A stretch of 64,000 nt of DNA from Lasiodiplodia sp. COLG20 (GCA_009801085.1 VNWV01000003.1:4054818-4118817), one strand, 5' to 3'; numbered from the stretch's first letter, positions 20,865 to 33,003 are shown. Program-made: numbers and translations. The notes: generated by a model from the letters alone, not told the origin.

Positions 20865-21720
20865 ATGGTTTCCACTCCCGAAGTTGCTACATCGACCCTG
20901 GCCGGTAAGGTCGCAATTGTGACAGGAGGATCGCGAGGCATTGGTGCTGCGACTGCAATTGAGCTCGCAAAGCGTGGTGCGAAGGTGAGAGCGGCCATAT
21001 ACGAATGAGAAAAAGATAAATGTTCTGACAATAATCTAGGTGGCGATCACCTTTGTGTCTCCCAGCAGCGAGAAGCTGGCAGATGAAGTGATCGACAAGA
21101 TCGCAAGCCTCAAAAACGGATCTTCAGCCATCAAGATCCAAGCCGATGTACGCGATCTCAATTCTCCGGCCAAGGTCGTGGCCGAAACCACTGCAGCATT
21201 TGGAGACTCTATCGACATTCTTGTCAACAACGCCGGTGTTGAGTTCACCAAGCCACTTGGAGAGATTACCGTGGAGGGCTATACGAACGTCTTCGATGTC
21301 AACGTTCGTAGTGTCATCTTCATGACGCAGGCGGTCCTTCCACACCTCCGAAGCCCAAGCCGCATCATCAACATCGGTTCGGTTCTAGGGAGGATCGGCC
21401 ATCCGGGTGCGAGCGTCTATTCCGCGACCAAAGTTGCGCTCGAAGCTCTAACCAGAGGCTGGGCTTCAGAGCTTGGTCCGGCTGGACACACGGTCAATGT
21501 CGTCGCCCCTGCTCTTACTGAGACGGATATGATGGCTCGTGCAACTAACGGAGCCGGATCTGATCAGGCCATCCAGATGCAGCGTATGATGACTCCTCTG
21601 GAACACAGACTGGGCAAGGCGGAGGATATTGCACTTTCTGTGGCAGTTCTGGCGGAGCCGGCAAGCAGGTGGATCACCGGGCAGACTATTCAAGCTGGCG
21701 GAGGCATTTACATGTCGTAA
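20865..21720 (+). CDS. classical short-chain dehydrogenase/reductase (3-oxoacyl-ACP reductase-like)
   Basis: Two exons (20865-20984, 21040-21720) encode 266 residues; the intron has a GTGAGA donor and ATCTAG acceptor in phase 0. Motifs in order: VAIVTGGSRGIGAATAIELAKRGAK at the N-terminus, ILVNNAGVEFTKPLGE, the catalytic Ser in INIGSVLGRIG, YSATK with Tyr and Lys, and VNVVAPALTETDM after it. ASRWITGQTIQAGGGIYMS is the usual SDR C-terminus (cf. GQxIxVDGG). It probably reduces a ketone using NADPH. Exon 1 is too short to be found without splicing. Confidence 0.92.
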
Positions 21721-22549
21721 ATCACCATAGCCTCAGTTGTTGGATCTACATCATAAGGGTACCGCCTTTCAATAGTAGCCAATGTATCTAGCGCATACCG
21801 CTGGGATAGCCTCTAAACCTCAGACCACATGAACTTCTTGCACTTCAGGGCCTAATCTAATATTCGTGGTTTTGTGGTGAAATGCAACACTTCAGTCAGC
21901 TGAAGATCCGCTCTAGATGCAAATGTGGATTTAGCAAACTGGCCATGCGTTTCCAGACCCCAGCATCAAACCCCGGGCTGGAAACACACAAGCGAAGATG
22001 TGACCATAATTCGATACTAGCTACACCGTAGCACGTATGAGCACATCCAGGCCTGAGCTTTAAACTGTGTTTGGAATCCATGGTGTGCCCCCTTGTTTGG
22101 CCATGGGAGGAGGTCATTTCAACGGCATGTCATGGAGCCCCGTCCAGTGACCATCTACCCATAGCTCCAAAGCATCATTAATCAGTATTTCGGATCCGGA
22201 ACTCGCGTTCATCCGCGACGCTGACCAATTTGCCGACGGAATCCGGGGACAAGTCTGCAAGATAGGTAGACTCACCGCTACTCTCCCGCCTGTTTATTGC
22301 CCCCTTCCTTCCGTAGCCCCTCCGCTACTAGCGCTTTTCGCAGGGGCTTAGCCGTTACTATAGTAATCAAAAATTATTTAGATTTTAACTTTGTTGAACT
22401 TCTGCTGCGCTTGAAAAATGGTAGATTTTAGTGAAGAAGTTGGGTTTGGCCGACGATTGTTGGGTTTGCCCAGTGATAGTTGGGTTTGGTAATTGCCCTA
22501 AGCAAATACGGCATGGACTGGAAGCTTCGACGGGTATGCAATTCTTCTC
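21721..22549. other. intergenic with a TA-rich patch
   Basis: No gene is supported. Around 22300-22420 the DNA becomes AT-rich with ctactag and actatagtaat strings, then shows a threefold TTGGGTTTG-containing motif near 22440-22490. This may be a decayed repeat next to the epoxide hydrolase relic. Confidence 0.4.
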
Positions 22550-23540
22550 GTCCTCGCGCTACGTTGGCAGTTTAGTATTGTCTAACTGGAAGAAAAGGCG
22601 CAAGCACAAGAAGTCCATCAACAGTTTTCCACACTATACGCTCGACATGACCGATGATGATAACAAAGTTTATTCCATCCATTTCGTGACCCTCTTCTCA
22701 ACCAATCCCTGAGACGTGCCCATTCAATTCTTCCATGGCTGGTCGGGCAGCTTTCTAGAATTTCTGCCCATACTGTCTCTTTCAAAAGAGCGATACCCTA
22801 CTGCGGACGAGCTTCCATACCACGTCATCATACCCTCCCTTCCGGGTTACGCATTCTCCGCCAGCCCGCCGGAGGACAAGGACTGGACGTACAGGGATAG
22901 CGCCCGTCTCACGTACAAGCTCCTCTGCGATCTGGGGTTTGACAAGAGCGGATACATAGTCCAAGGCGGTGACATCGACAGCGTGATCAGCCGCACGCTG
23001 GTTACCACGGATCCGAAATGCAAAGCTATGGATATCAACTTCAACCCAATTCTGAAGCCTGACGGGGTCGTTGGCTTCGCTATTAGCGGTGCCGAGCTCA
23101 GGCGGCTTGAACGCTTGAACGCTTGAACGCGCCGATCGCTTCTTTGCGACCGACTACGCGTACGCTCTCGAGCACGCCATCAGCCCCGCAACCATTGGGC
23201 TCGCGTGGATCGCCGAGATGTTCTTGGAGTGGACGGACAACGAAATTGCCGCTAGACACGATTCTTTCGTGCGTGTCTCTGTACTGGTTGACTGACACAT
23301 TCCCCACCAGCGTCTATCCGTATTGAGAGCTCTTCGCCCCGGAGGCAGAGCTCCGTCGCCAATTTTGCGAGAAGCCCGCGGGATACTCCTCGTTCCCGAT
23401 GGATCTAGCGCCAATGCCCAAGGCATAGGTTGAGACAACAGCGAATGCGGTTCGGTATTGGCAGCATGATGATGGTGGGCGTTTTGCGGCTTTAGAGAGG
23501 CCGCAAGATAGGCTGGTTGATGTTGAGGAATTTGTAAGTT
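22550..23540 (+). pseudogene. epoxide hydrolase (EHN + alpha/beta hydrolase), degenerate
   Basis: Three frames must be stitched to follow the protein. Recognisable in order: NWKKRRKHKKSINSFPHYT (epoxide hydrolase N-terminal domain), FFHGWSGSFLEFLPIL (oxyanion HGW), IPSLPGYAFSASPP, GGDIDSVISR (nucleophile Asp region), ADRFFATDYAYALEHA, MFLEWTDN, VSLYWLTDTFPTSVYPY and RYWQHDDGGRFAALE with the catalytic His. Breaks: TGA at 22710-22712; a triplicated 8-bp unit cttgaacg at 23106-23129 that adds 16 bp and shifts the frame; a further frame change near 23270; TGA after SVYPY where Arg is expected; TAG in PKA-W-VETT where Trp is expected. CGA-to-TGA and TGG-to-TAG changes fit RIP-like mutation. A non-functional relic of a microsomal-type epoxide hydrolase. 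Confidence 0.85.
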
Positions 23541-24237
23541 GACCTTGATAGTGTAAGAGATTTTTGAAATGTTGGGAAACTGGTTGCGAGTGCTCAAGCT
23601 GGGATACGTATCCGGTCTCGTTGAGATATAATCGAACTGAATCGAATTCACAATCATAAACTCCTTTGTCACATCGATCCGTTTGCTTTCCATTTCTCAG
23701 GATTTTCCAATGCATCCAGAGCATCTAGACAAGGTAATTAGATATGATGGCGTAATGGTAGCTTCTTTCTAAGATCTTCTCATCTTATGATGTTTTGTTT
23801 TTTTCCACACAAAATCTCAAATGGCTAAGCATAACCGAAACTGAGCCACCACTACAGCCTTATCGGCTGCAAAAATCGGATTCGGAGCATTTCAAATCTC
23901 TAGCGGGTCCTTTTTAGCCTCGGCGTTCGAGACGGGTGAACATTGCTCCGTCCAAGGGAGGTGATAGGCGAGGAGCCTGTTGGAATCTTTTCGGCAAGCT
24001 ACTAACCGCACATGCCGGGGTGCTGATGAATATTTTGGATTAAAAATCTAAAGGAAATTGTGATTCCACAAATTCGTTGTCGAGACTCGGCTCAAGCGGG
24101 CCACAGTGCAGTCCACACTAAATCAACTCGCTTTAGTAGCGATACGGTTGACATTCAAGAATTTGTAAGACGTCCTATCATCTCTACAGACTAAGAGAGA
24201 AAAGAAAAAGCAAACCGTTTGAGCGGAATCTTAACGT
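23541..24237. other. intergenic, no gene seen
   Basis: It lies between the epoxide hydrolase relic and the 3' end of the first NmrA gene. Nothing recognisable on either strand. Confidence 0.5.
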
Positions 24238-25343
24238 CTATCTACCCTTCCACGCTAATTCAAGAAGCTCCCTTACCGTAAAAGCCTTAATGTAAGGGAA
24301 GACATCGTTGAGTCTTTTCTTAGGCTGCAGGTTAAAGAGCCCCTCGTCGAACCAAACCCCAAACACGGAAAAGATAGACTGGACCTCTTCCTTGGGCATG
24401 TGTACGTACAGCGATAGATGAGAGGGAAGCTCAGTCACCTTTCCAGACCGAAGAAGGTCGAGAGAGTCGTACGTGACCTTGAAGTTCGTTCCTATAGCCG
24501 ACAATGTTAGCTGAGCCAGTTAGTAGGCAGTGTAGTACATACCCTTCACGTCTCCTGCGATCCGGACAAATTCGTTCCAGGTAACAGTCTCACCAATGAC
24601 GTAGCTCTCCCGATCCCATTTCGGAAGTTCAAGACTGGCCGCGACAAATTCTGCGACGTCGAACGTGTGCGTGAACGTCACCGGCGTGTATCCTGTGCCC
24701 GGGATTGCGGCTACGTTATGCTCAATGTCGACGGCGATGATGTTCGGCAGCTGATATGTCTTCACATGCGGGTGGCCCCAGAAGTCCAGAAAGTAGCCCA
24801 CGTAGAAGAGGGTGTACTCCAGCGAGCTCTTCTCTAGCGCATCCAGCGCATCCAGCTTGGCTAAGCCGATGGGGAAGTTTTTCAGCTGGCTAGAGCGCAA
24901 CGTCATCAATTGGCCATCAAAGTCCGAGGACGTAGGCCTGGCGTGGTGGTGTAGACTCACTCTTTCGTGTAGGGAATGCCCCAGATACTGGGAATAAACC
25001 TTCTGGTGTACGGAGATGCTTCAGAGGCATGGATGAGGTTTGTTTGGGGCGCGCCGGTGGTTGTTAGGAAGAGCGTCGAAATCACTGTGTCGATCTTGTT
25101 TTCAATGAGGACCTTGGTCAAGTTCTCAACATTGTCGTAATCGACCGCGATGACTTCGCAGCCAGATTCGGACTCCACTTTGAGATTTCCCTGTTGAAGT
25201 CAGAAGGCGGTTTAGGAACCGATGCGGGAGAATACTACTGTTCTGCTCAGGATCTTCACATTGTGCTTGCCCTGGCGCTGGATTGTTTCAGCGATGGCGC
25301 GGCCAATGCCTCGGGTGCCTCCTGCAACTGCAATGGCAACCAT
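24238..25343 (-). CDS. NmrA-like / isoflavone reductase-like protein, copy A
   Basis: Four exons (25343-25239, 25190-24961, 24889-24543, 24491-24238) encode 311 residues. Exon 1 holds the dinucleotide loop MVAIAVAGGTRGIGRAIAE. Exon 2 has VIAVDYDNVENLTKVL and FIPSIWGIPYTK. Exon 3 has LEKSSLEYTLFYVGYFLDFWG and IPGTGYTPVTFTHTFDVA. The last exon ends VRELLELAWKGR. Atypical-SDR NmrA proteins bind NAD(P) and either sense redox state or reduce phenylpropanoid-like substrates; which applies is unknown. The neighbour at 25983 is a head-to-head paralogue with exactly the same exon lengths (105/230/347/254 bp). Confidence 0.88.
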
Positions 25344-25982
25344 GGTCGCGAGTGTGCGTTATGTCGGGAAGTTATCTTGAGCTCACTCTCTTACTGAGGA
25401 TGTCACCGTTCATGAACTAATAAGACAGGACAAGCGGTTTCAAAGTCGTGAGTAGATAACGCGGACTTATCGGTATTCATGGGATATCAAATGCCGAATA
25501 CGATGCTACGCTAAGCAGCCGTCCTCGTCACGACATTTCATGGGTTGGGCGATAGGCTTAGTCTGACACGTGCCCCTCGTTTAGTGCTTCGTAACCAGAC
25601 ACCCATGTGCATCTACTCAGGCAATAGTGGACTTATTCAGCAGCGGACGATTGACGGACGAGTATTCGCGGTGGCGGCCGTGTGTAGTACGCACAGATGG
25701 CGCCCGTTGTTGCTTCTCCTGGTCTTGAAATTTGTCATGAATCGATGTACAAACGCCGAAGGCAAGAATAGGAGATGGCCGGACCACCTTTCATGGATCT
25801 ACTGTTCCTCCGACCCCGCCTTGACACGAGGTTGATCACTTCCGTTGTTGTTCAACCACCGTCACCGGATAGATTGACTGAAAATTCCCCGTACTTGATC
25901 CCACTTATGTATCTCTCAAATTCAATTGTACGTGAAAGCAAAGAATGTAAAGCATCAACCTATCATCTTTCCACTCTACACA
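25344..25982. promoter_or_regulatory. divergent promoter of the NmrA-like pair
   Basis: The 639-bp gap separates the two ATGs of an inverted duplicate pair. Shared control is plausible from layout. I recognise no specific operator. Confidence 0.4.
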
Positions 25983-27081
25983 ATGGTCAACGTCGCAATT
26001 GCCGGAGGCACTGGTGGTGTCGGACGTGCCATCGTCGAAGCGATCAAGAACGACCCGAGGCATACAGTCGTTGTACTGTCTCGAAAGGTAAGCAGTCATC
26101 CGCTGTCTGCAGCGTTCCGACTGGGCTAATAAGGAGCTCAAACAGATCCCGGCTGAGAAAGATCTGGGCCTGCCGATTATCGAGGTGAACTACGAAAGTG
26201 TAGATGCCCTGGCTGAGGTCCTGGAAAGCCACCAAATCCACACTGTCATCTCGGCGCTCGCCCTCCATATCCATGGCGTCGGAACAGCCCAGATGAACCT
26301 CATCAAGGCAGCCGACAAGTCTCTGGCGACGAAGCGATTCGTCGTCAGCTCGTGGGCCGTGCGCCCTTCTGAAGAGTGAGTGATGTTGGATCCCCAGCGG
26401 TGTGATGTGGGCTGATAAGCCTAGATTCCTGAACATGCTTCCTCACGGTTATCAGCATGTGGCTTCCTACGCAGAGCTAGAGAAGACTAGCCTCGAGTGG
26501 ACGGCCTTCAACAATGGATGGTTCTTGGAATACTTCGGTATGCCCCACGTAAAGACTTACATACCGCAAACAACGTTCGTGGTCGACATGGCCAACAAGA
26601 GGGCTGCGATTCCCGGGACCGGCAAGGAGTTGATGACCTTCACATACTCGCTCGATGTCGCAAAGTTCGTGATTGCCGCGCTCGACCTTGAAAAATGGGA
26701 CCGGGATACTATCGTTATCGGCGACAAAATGACATGGGAGCAGTTCGTGCAACTAGCAGAAGAGGCCCGAGGTACGCTTGCAGATGTTTTTGACTGTTGC
26801 CAAGCAGCTGTTAACAGCGAGACACAGGTGAGAAATTCACTGTCACTTACGACAGCGTGAGCAAGCTTGAGAAGGGTGAAATTACCGAATTGCCGGGCCA
26901 AGTGGCTGCCTACCCGTATTTCCCGAAGGAGTGGGTCCAGAAATTGTTCTCGGTGTTTGGCTTGTGGGTAACAAGGGGTGTTTTTGACCTTCCCTCGGAA
27001 AACGCTATGAACAAGAGGTTCCCCAACATCAAAGTCACCACCGTTAGGGAGATGCTAGACCAGGCGTGGAAAGGAAAATAG
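25983..27081 (+). CDS. NmrA-like / isoflavone reductase-like protein, copy B
   Basis: Four exons (25983-26087, 26146-26375, 26425-26771, 26828-27081) encode 311 residues. The cofactor loop is MVNVAIAGGTGGVGRAIVE. Other matches to copy A are VNYESVDALAEVLES, VVSSWAVRPSE, LEKTSLEWTAFNNGWFLEYFG, IPGTGKELMTFTYSLDVAKF, WDRDTIVIGDKMTWEQF and the end VREMLDQAWKGK. Intron donors are GTAAGC, GTGAGT and GTACGC; acceptors AACAG, CCTAG and ACACAG. It most likely arose from the same ancestor as copy A by inverted duplication and has since diverged moderately. Role as for copy A. It converges on the glycoprotein gene, with the homopolymer tract between them. Confidence 0.88.
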
Positions 27082-27207
27082 ATAAGTCTGACAACAGCAG
27101 GGTTGTATCCAGGAAGTTTTTGTATAGCTACTGGAAGGGCAAACCACTCGATTAGCATTCAATCAACATATAGCATATCGGACTCGCCAACTCCTTTGTG
27201 CCGTTCC

Positions 27208-27334
<127 letters not shown>

Positions 27335-29544
27335 TCCGCTCTCTCTCTCTCCCTCCTCAGCAAACGCGCCACCACAGCTCGCCGCGCTCTTCGCGGACAC
27401 GCCATCATCGCCGGTCTGGGGGCTCAACTTCCTGTAGCCCCCTTCCACCTCCCCCAGCGCCGGTGGCGCCTTCAACCTCGGATGCCCCAGATCCTCCAAA
27501 TCCACCACACCCAGCCGATCGCCGCGCTTAGTGACGGGCACGCCCTCGTCGCAGTGCTTCCACGAGCCGAAGCCGGCTTCCTCATGTGCGAGGCGCTGCA
27601 GCTGGAGCGTGTCGTTGAGGTTCCACTCGATGCGGGAGTAGGTGTGCTTCTGCTGGTTGCGGCGGCGGCGGCGCTGCTGGATGCAGTAGGCGAGCGGTTC
27701 GAGGATCCAGGAGAGGAGGATGATGAGGCCGCCCACGGCGAAGATGATGATTAGGCCGAGGATGGAGAAGTTGGTGTAGGCGGTGCTGCGGATGAGCTGG
27801 GGTGGTGTCAGTGTTTGTTCCCTTATTGGGGGGAGGTAAGGTATTGGGGAGTAGGCGTACCTGGCTTTCGCATGACTGTGCGCGGTAATCCTCGTCGGGC
27901 GGCGGGTACAACATCTCACGATAGGTGGGATCGGAAGAGCCCGTTGTCGTGTCGACGAACCGCTGCTGTATCCTGGCTAACGATATGTTGTGCCACTTCT
28001 GAACGTCCAACTGCCACTGGTCATCAGCGATTTTGCCTTGCAGGCCCCATCCATTTCCCGAGTTGGAATCCAATGATTTCGCCTTCATCATCGAAGTGAT
28101 CATCATAGCACGCGTATCCAGGCTCGTCGGGACATTCGCGAACCATCCGGCTATGTGGAATTCGGAATAGTCTGGCCAGAGCATGGAGAAGTTGACGTTC
28201 TCCACGGACCCGAAGAGCGGCGTGCAGTTCTCCCCGTCGGGCAGGGACGGGTTGCAGTATTGATGCTGCTCTGCGCAGCCCAGAGGAGACGCAGCTTCGT
28301 TGCTTTGAAAAAGCGGGACGGTGGTCCACTTGGCATCCTCGTCGGGAACCGGGGTGGTGGCCGAGTACCAGATGTCGTTCGAGTTGCCGACGAATGGGTA
28401 ACGGTTGGTGGACAGGAAAACGATGAACACTTCGGAGTCTGGTCGGCGCAGTTCTTCGATCGGCTCCCATCCCCAGAGGCTGCCTTTAGTCCAGCTTCCA
28501 TTGAGACTCTCAGCGCCTATCGTACTGTATGCAACCGCTGTTAGCAATATTTCTTAGAGGGGCGGGGGCCTTGACTGACGTGACGGTAAAACCCGGTTCT
28601 TCCTGCAAAAAGTTTTGCCACCATTTTCCAATTGGGTGCCTATGCGTATAGTTGTGTAACGTGGTGTTACCGTAGAAATAAAACATTTCATCGTCTTGCC
28701 GTACGCTGCTGGCGTTGATGTCGCTCAATTTAGCTTGGTATCCCTCCATCACCAATGGAGCACAATGCAGCACGCGCCGATAGGAAAACCGCCCAGTCTT
28801 CTTTAGATTTATGCCAAAATCGTCTCTGGTATCGAGATATCCAGTATCGAGGAGGATGTTGGAGTCCTGGGTCTTGCAGATCTTGGGATCGAACGGGCAG
28901 GCCGCGGTCCGATTGACCTTCGTGGGGATGCTGCTTTTCACGAATTTTCCGCAGGCGCCGCTGCTGTTGCCGGCGTAGCACTGCTGCACATACTCGTTGC
29001 TCACGGACAGGGCGTTCGATATCGGCGGGACGTAGAAGACGAGCTCAGCACCCCCGCTCCCTGCCGTGAACTCAAGCATGCTGCAGCCACCTCTGCCCGC
29101 GAGAAGCACCTCGTTGCCGTTGATGCTTGCAATCCGAGACGAAAATGTACTGGCGACAGCGAATACTGCTAGCGTGACCCACGCGAATGTGAACGGTGGG
29201 AGCATTTGCCGGTAGGGGCGTTGTGTGGTCTTGCGCCATGCGAGAAGAATTCAGAGAAAGGACCAAAGGCCGGTCGCCCCGTTTGCTGCATTGCGCAACA
29301 CCGCTTGCCGCTGATGGTATAGCCCATCGCGAGATCTGTCGGTTGAGTACAGGTGGTGAATGATAAAGCAGCCGATTCTCCAAAAGCTGGTACCAACGAC
29401 TGCTACAAAGAGGGATACAAATGCGACGAGGAAACTTCCGCCGCGGTGTGTTGTAGTCAATGTTAGGCCAAGAACACTCCCATGGGCCCAGTTTGTCCAG
29501 GTCCCTGTGTAGATGCTGGCATCATACGGACCCAATGAGGCCAT
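27335..29544 (-). pseudogene. fungal membrane glycoprotein family gene, broken by an in-frame TGA and a 3' homopolymer
   Basis: Three exons (29544-28580, 28524-27861, 27796 to about 27335) keep one frame. The N-terminus has SIYTGTWTNWAHGSVLG, then a first helix (FLVAFVSLFVAVVGTSFW), then DGLYHQRQAVLRNAANGATGLW. A TGA at 29253-29251 (codon 98) interrupts GLWSFL-ILLAWRKTTQRPYRQ; the same frame then runs on through a second helix and a Cys-rich, N-glycosylated ectodomain. The last exon supplies a helix (SILGLIIIFAVGGLIILLSWILEP) and a basic cytoplasmic tail (RRRRRNQQK). After SAASCGGAFAEE the frame enters the poly-G tract, giving poly-Gly then poly-Phe to a stop at 27152. Function unknown. If the TGA is a sequencing error the gene would be about 690 residues. 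Confidence 0.65.
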
Positions 29545-30565
29545 AAGTATTCAGTGTGAATGTCGTGATGATCGAGGTATCCTTATTCAAGTCACAAGAG
29601 AAGTATGTAGTTAAGGCGTGGGGGTTGAGACTGGACCATAAGGGTTTGAGGGGTGGATCATCAGAGCGCCACAAAAAATTGCAGAAACTGCATGAATCAC
29701 GAATGCGCGTTCTATATAAGTCGTCCGGAAATCTGCCCCAGATTTAGCAGCATTGTAGCCCCCACGCGGTCTCATTGCCTACTTCGTATTCTTGGCAGCC
29801 TTATATGAAGACACAGCAACCGTCGAGTTTGTTGCAACGATGATGACCTGTCATGATCCGCAGCGTTTCTCGATCGGCCCGACATTATTCGCACTGAAAG
29901 ACGGGAACAACAAGAATTCCGTCCATGGTAGGCATCAACGCAAGTCCGCATAGGATGAACAGTCCAATGCTCCCTTGTTATAATGCTCAAGCATTGAACG
30001 TCTTTCGACGCAAGCGGGTTGGTCTTGGGCAACAGGCACAACAGGCAGCAGGATGATCTTTTCTATGACAAGAATCACGTGCATCGGCAGAAGTAATGAT
30101 ATTCAGAGGGATGCTATATTCGGGCATTGTGTCTCCACTAAAGTGCGGCTCTTGCATACATATGTGGGCATCGAAACGTCACCCGATATCAAGGCTGCGA
30201 GCTTGCTCGAATTTTATGTAAACATGCCACATGTCTGTATAGAATACTCAACTATCAGTAAAATGCTATTTGAAAACAGAATTCATCAAGGAAACGACCT
30301 TCACGAAGAATCGTCAAACAGGTTAACCGAAAATTCAGCATCAATCGCTGGACGCCTGGTTCAGCCCTGACCCACACGGCTTGGGCCTGCCTCACGCCCC
30401 AATCACTGAGAAAGAAACCACACTGAAGCAGTAAGACGGCTATTATATGTATATGGATGCGCGGATCACTAGAAAAGGAACCCCCGATATCATCTCCAGA
30501 GAACGCAGAACCACAGTGACAATACTCAGGGGTTCATCAAGCCGAAATCCCTTGACGTCATCACG
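29545..30565. other. intergenic, no gene seen
   Basis: It lies between the start of the glycoprotein gene and the 3' end of the zinc transporter. Small open frames (for example 30053-30370 +) show no domain or signal. Confidence 0.5.
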
Positions 30566-32267
30566 TCAGTTGCAGCACATCAACGGCTCGCAAACATTCC
30601 CACACGCAAGCCTACACCCCGCCAACCCCGCTCCCTGCACCGCCGTCCGCTGCCTCAGCCCTGCCGCCGCCGCCGCCATCGCCGTCGAACTTCCCACAAC
30701 CACCCCTCCCTCTTCCGCCCCCACCGCAACAACTCGTTCCTCCCCCTCCCCACCCTTCCCAACCCCCCGCTCCTCCCCTCCGCTCACCACCACCTGCGAC
30801 GCCGGCGGCACGACCAACTCCGGCTGCAGCGTAGCAGAGTGTATGCCGTACGCATGCAGACATTCCGCGACCGTCTGCGCCTTCTGCATGAAGGCGGCGA
30901 GCGACGTGTCCTCGCTGACGACGACGTGGGCGGAGGCGATGGCCTTTTTCTGGTCGAGGCGCCAGATGTGGAGTTCGTGGATGGAGTGGATGTTTGGGAT
31001 CTGTTTTTGTTACGTGGAGTCAGCGCTGCCTGCGGGGTGGGGAGAAGGCTGGGGAAATGTACGGATTCGAGGTCGTGCTTGACGTCGTCGATGCGGACGC
31101 CTGGGGGCGCGCTTTGGAGGAGGATGGTGCCGCTGCGTTTTGCTGGAATGCGGGTTAGCTAGTGCTGTTCAAGTAGGTGGAAGACGGAGGACGAACTGAG
31201 CGGTATGGCAGATGCGAGGATCATGATGGCGATGAGGGTGCTGAGCGCTGGGTCGGCGTAGAAGCGCATGTCGGACTTGACGAGCCAGATGATCAGCGCG
31301 GCGACGATGACGGCGACGTTGTTGAAGGCGTCGCCCAGGACGTGGATGACGACGCCCATGATTCCGAGGTCGTAGCCCGGTGGCTTCAGCTCTGCTGTGA
31401 GATGGAGGTGCTCGGCGTGGTCGTGGCCCTCCTGAGATATTGGGTTACAGCAGTTAGCGAGATGCGAAGTGTGAGTACCTTTGTGCTTAACTTACTGGTA
31501 GCTCCATGGCGTCGGCCTGCTCCCCAGATGCGTCGTGGCTGTGCGCATGTCCTCCATGGCCGTGGTCATGATCATGTTCTTTATGTTGGCATTAGCCACT
31601 GCTGTATATTGTGTTGGAGTAAGCGTACCGTGAAGGAAGGCGGCAGTGATGATATTCAAAGTCAAGCCAACACAGCCGATTATCAAGACGATCATGGGGT
31701 TGTTGATGTCTGGAAATAATTAATGCATGTGACAGTATGGCACATATTCAGGGACCACTCACGCTCAAGTGCAATAAACCGCTCGATCGACTGCAGGAAT
31801 ATGCTCACGCCAAGCGCCAGCAGGAATACGCCGTTGAAGAAGGCTCCCAGTAACTGAGCTCGCGCCCAACCGAATGAGAAGCCTTGCGGGGATTGGCCGC
31901 GCTCGGTAGCCTGCCGGAAAGGGTTAGTTTAGTGTGTAGTAAGCAAAGGCGGCGGAGGGCTTGGCTGTGTAGCTTACTTGGACGGCAACGAGCGCTACGA
32001 TGAACCCAATCAGGTCGTTCATCTGATTTCCTATATTAATATTTACTACGCGGAGAGCTTTATTCCGCTACAGTTACTCACGTAATGGAAGGCATCGGCT
32101 ACGAGTGCTAATGATCTGGTGTAAAAGCCGGCTGTGGAAGAAGATTGTCAGCGCTGCGAAACGGCAAGACACAGGCGAAACCAACCAGAGATCTCAGCGA
32201 CGAAAAAGGTGAACGAGATGGCTATCGTGAGCGATAGCCGCTGCTTGCGGGTTAGAGATTTGAACAT
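30566..32267 (-). CDS. CDF zinc transporter, Zrc1/Cot1-like (vacuolar)
   Basis: Nine exons (32267-32186, 32131-32082, 32022-31978, 31910-31763, 31709-31629, 31578-31496, 31431-31197, 31142-31063, 31000-30566) all join in phase to 412 residues. Transmembrane motifs match the CDF family: LTIAISFTFFVAEIS, SLALVADAFHYMNDLIGF with the metal-site HxxxD, GWARAQLLGAFFNGVFLLALG, and GVVIHVLGDAFNNVAVI with the second HxxxD. The cytosolic His-rich loop EHDHDHGHGGHAHSHD is short for the family. The C-terminal domain (IHELHIWRLDQKKAIASAHV) and a CxxxCGNVCEPLMCC tail are typical of fungal Zrc1/Cot1. Expected role: zinc/H+ antiport into the vacuole, conferring Zn tolerance. Several exons are under 100 bp and visible only through splicing. 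Confidence 0.9.
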
Positions 32268-33003
32268 GGCGAAGACCCTATGCGTTCGAGAAGAAGCGAC
32301 TACAGTATGCCAAGAATGACGAGCAAGGAGGACGGGTGGCTGCAGTGAAGTCCCCGATGCTTATATTTGTATTTGCGCCAACACCTGCCACTTCACCCTA
32401 AATACCCGACGCGCTAGATATGCACAATTAGGGTCTTAATGGCCGTTATTAGGTGCTGCCATGGGTGCAGCTCCGCGTCATTCGAAACATGTCATGTTGC
32501 ATGTATCCCGAACTCCGGTGTCCGAACGCCGAGGTCGAATACGTCCTGCATCTACTCGCTCCGGGATGTTCTCCGAATAATGCGGTGTGATGGCGGTGAG
32601 CAACAAATCAGCAACTCGGACGACATGATTGAGGTGGACATGATGCGCGCAGGGAAGCATTATTTCCCCCAGTGCTCTGAAGCTTTTTTGGATTTGTATT
32701 TACCCCGGATGTGAAACCCTCTTCAAGAATGCCGAGTAACGACAACGGTGTGGGAGTCCCCCAATCCAGGTTATTTAAGATTTCTGTTGTGTTACCATAT
32801 TGATTGGTTAGGCTAGATCCATAGCGCAACCAGTGCAACCACACTCTGCATCCACTCACATGATCCCTACGTCACTTTATGTACAGTAGATTCAAGCCGG
32901 GAAGAAAGTACTTTATCTTTCACACGTGCCATGTAGATACAATTATCAAAATCACCTTACATATCAACATTTCAAGCGCCGAAGGTAATCCCGGCATGCC
33001 CGC
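32268..33003. other. intergenic, no gene seen
   Basis: It contains the zinc-transporter promoter and the 3' flank of the D-serine-dehydratase-like gene. No supported feature. Confidence 0.5.
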
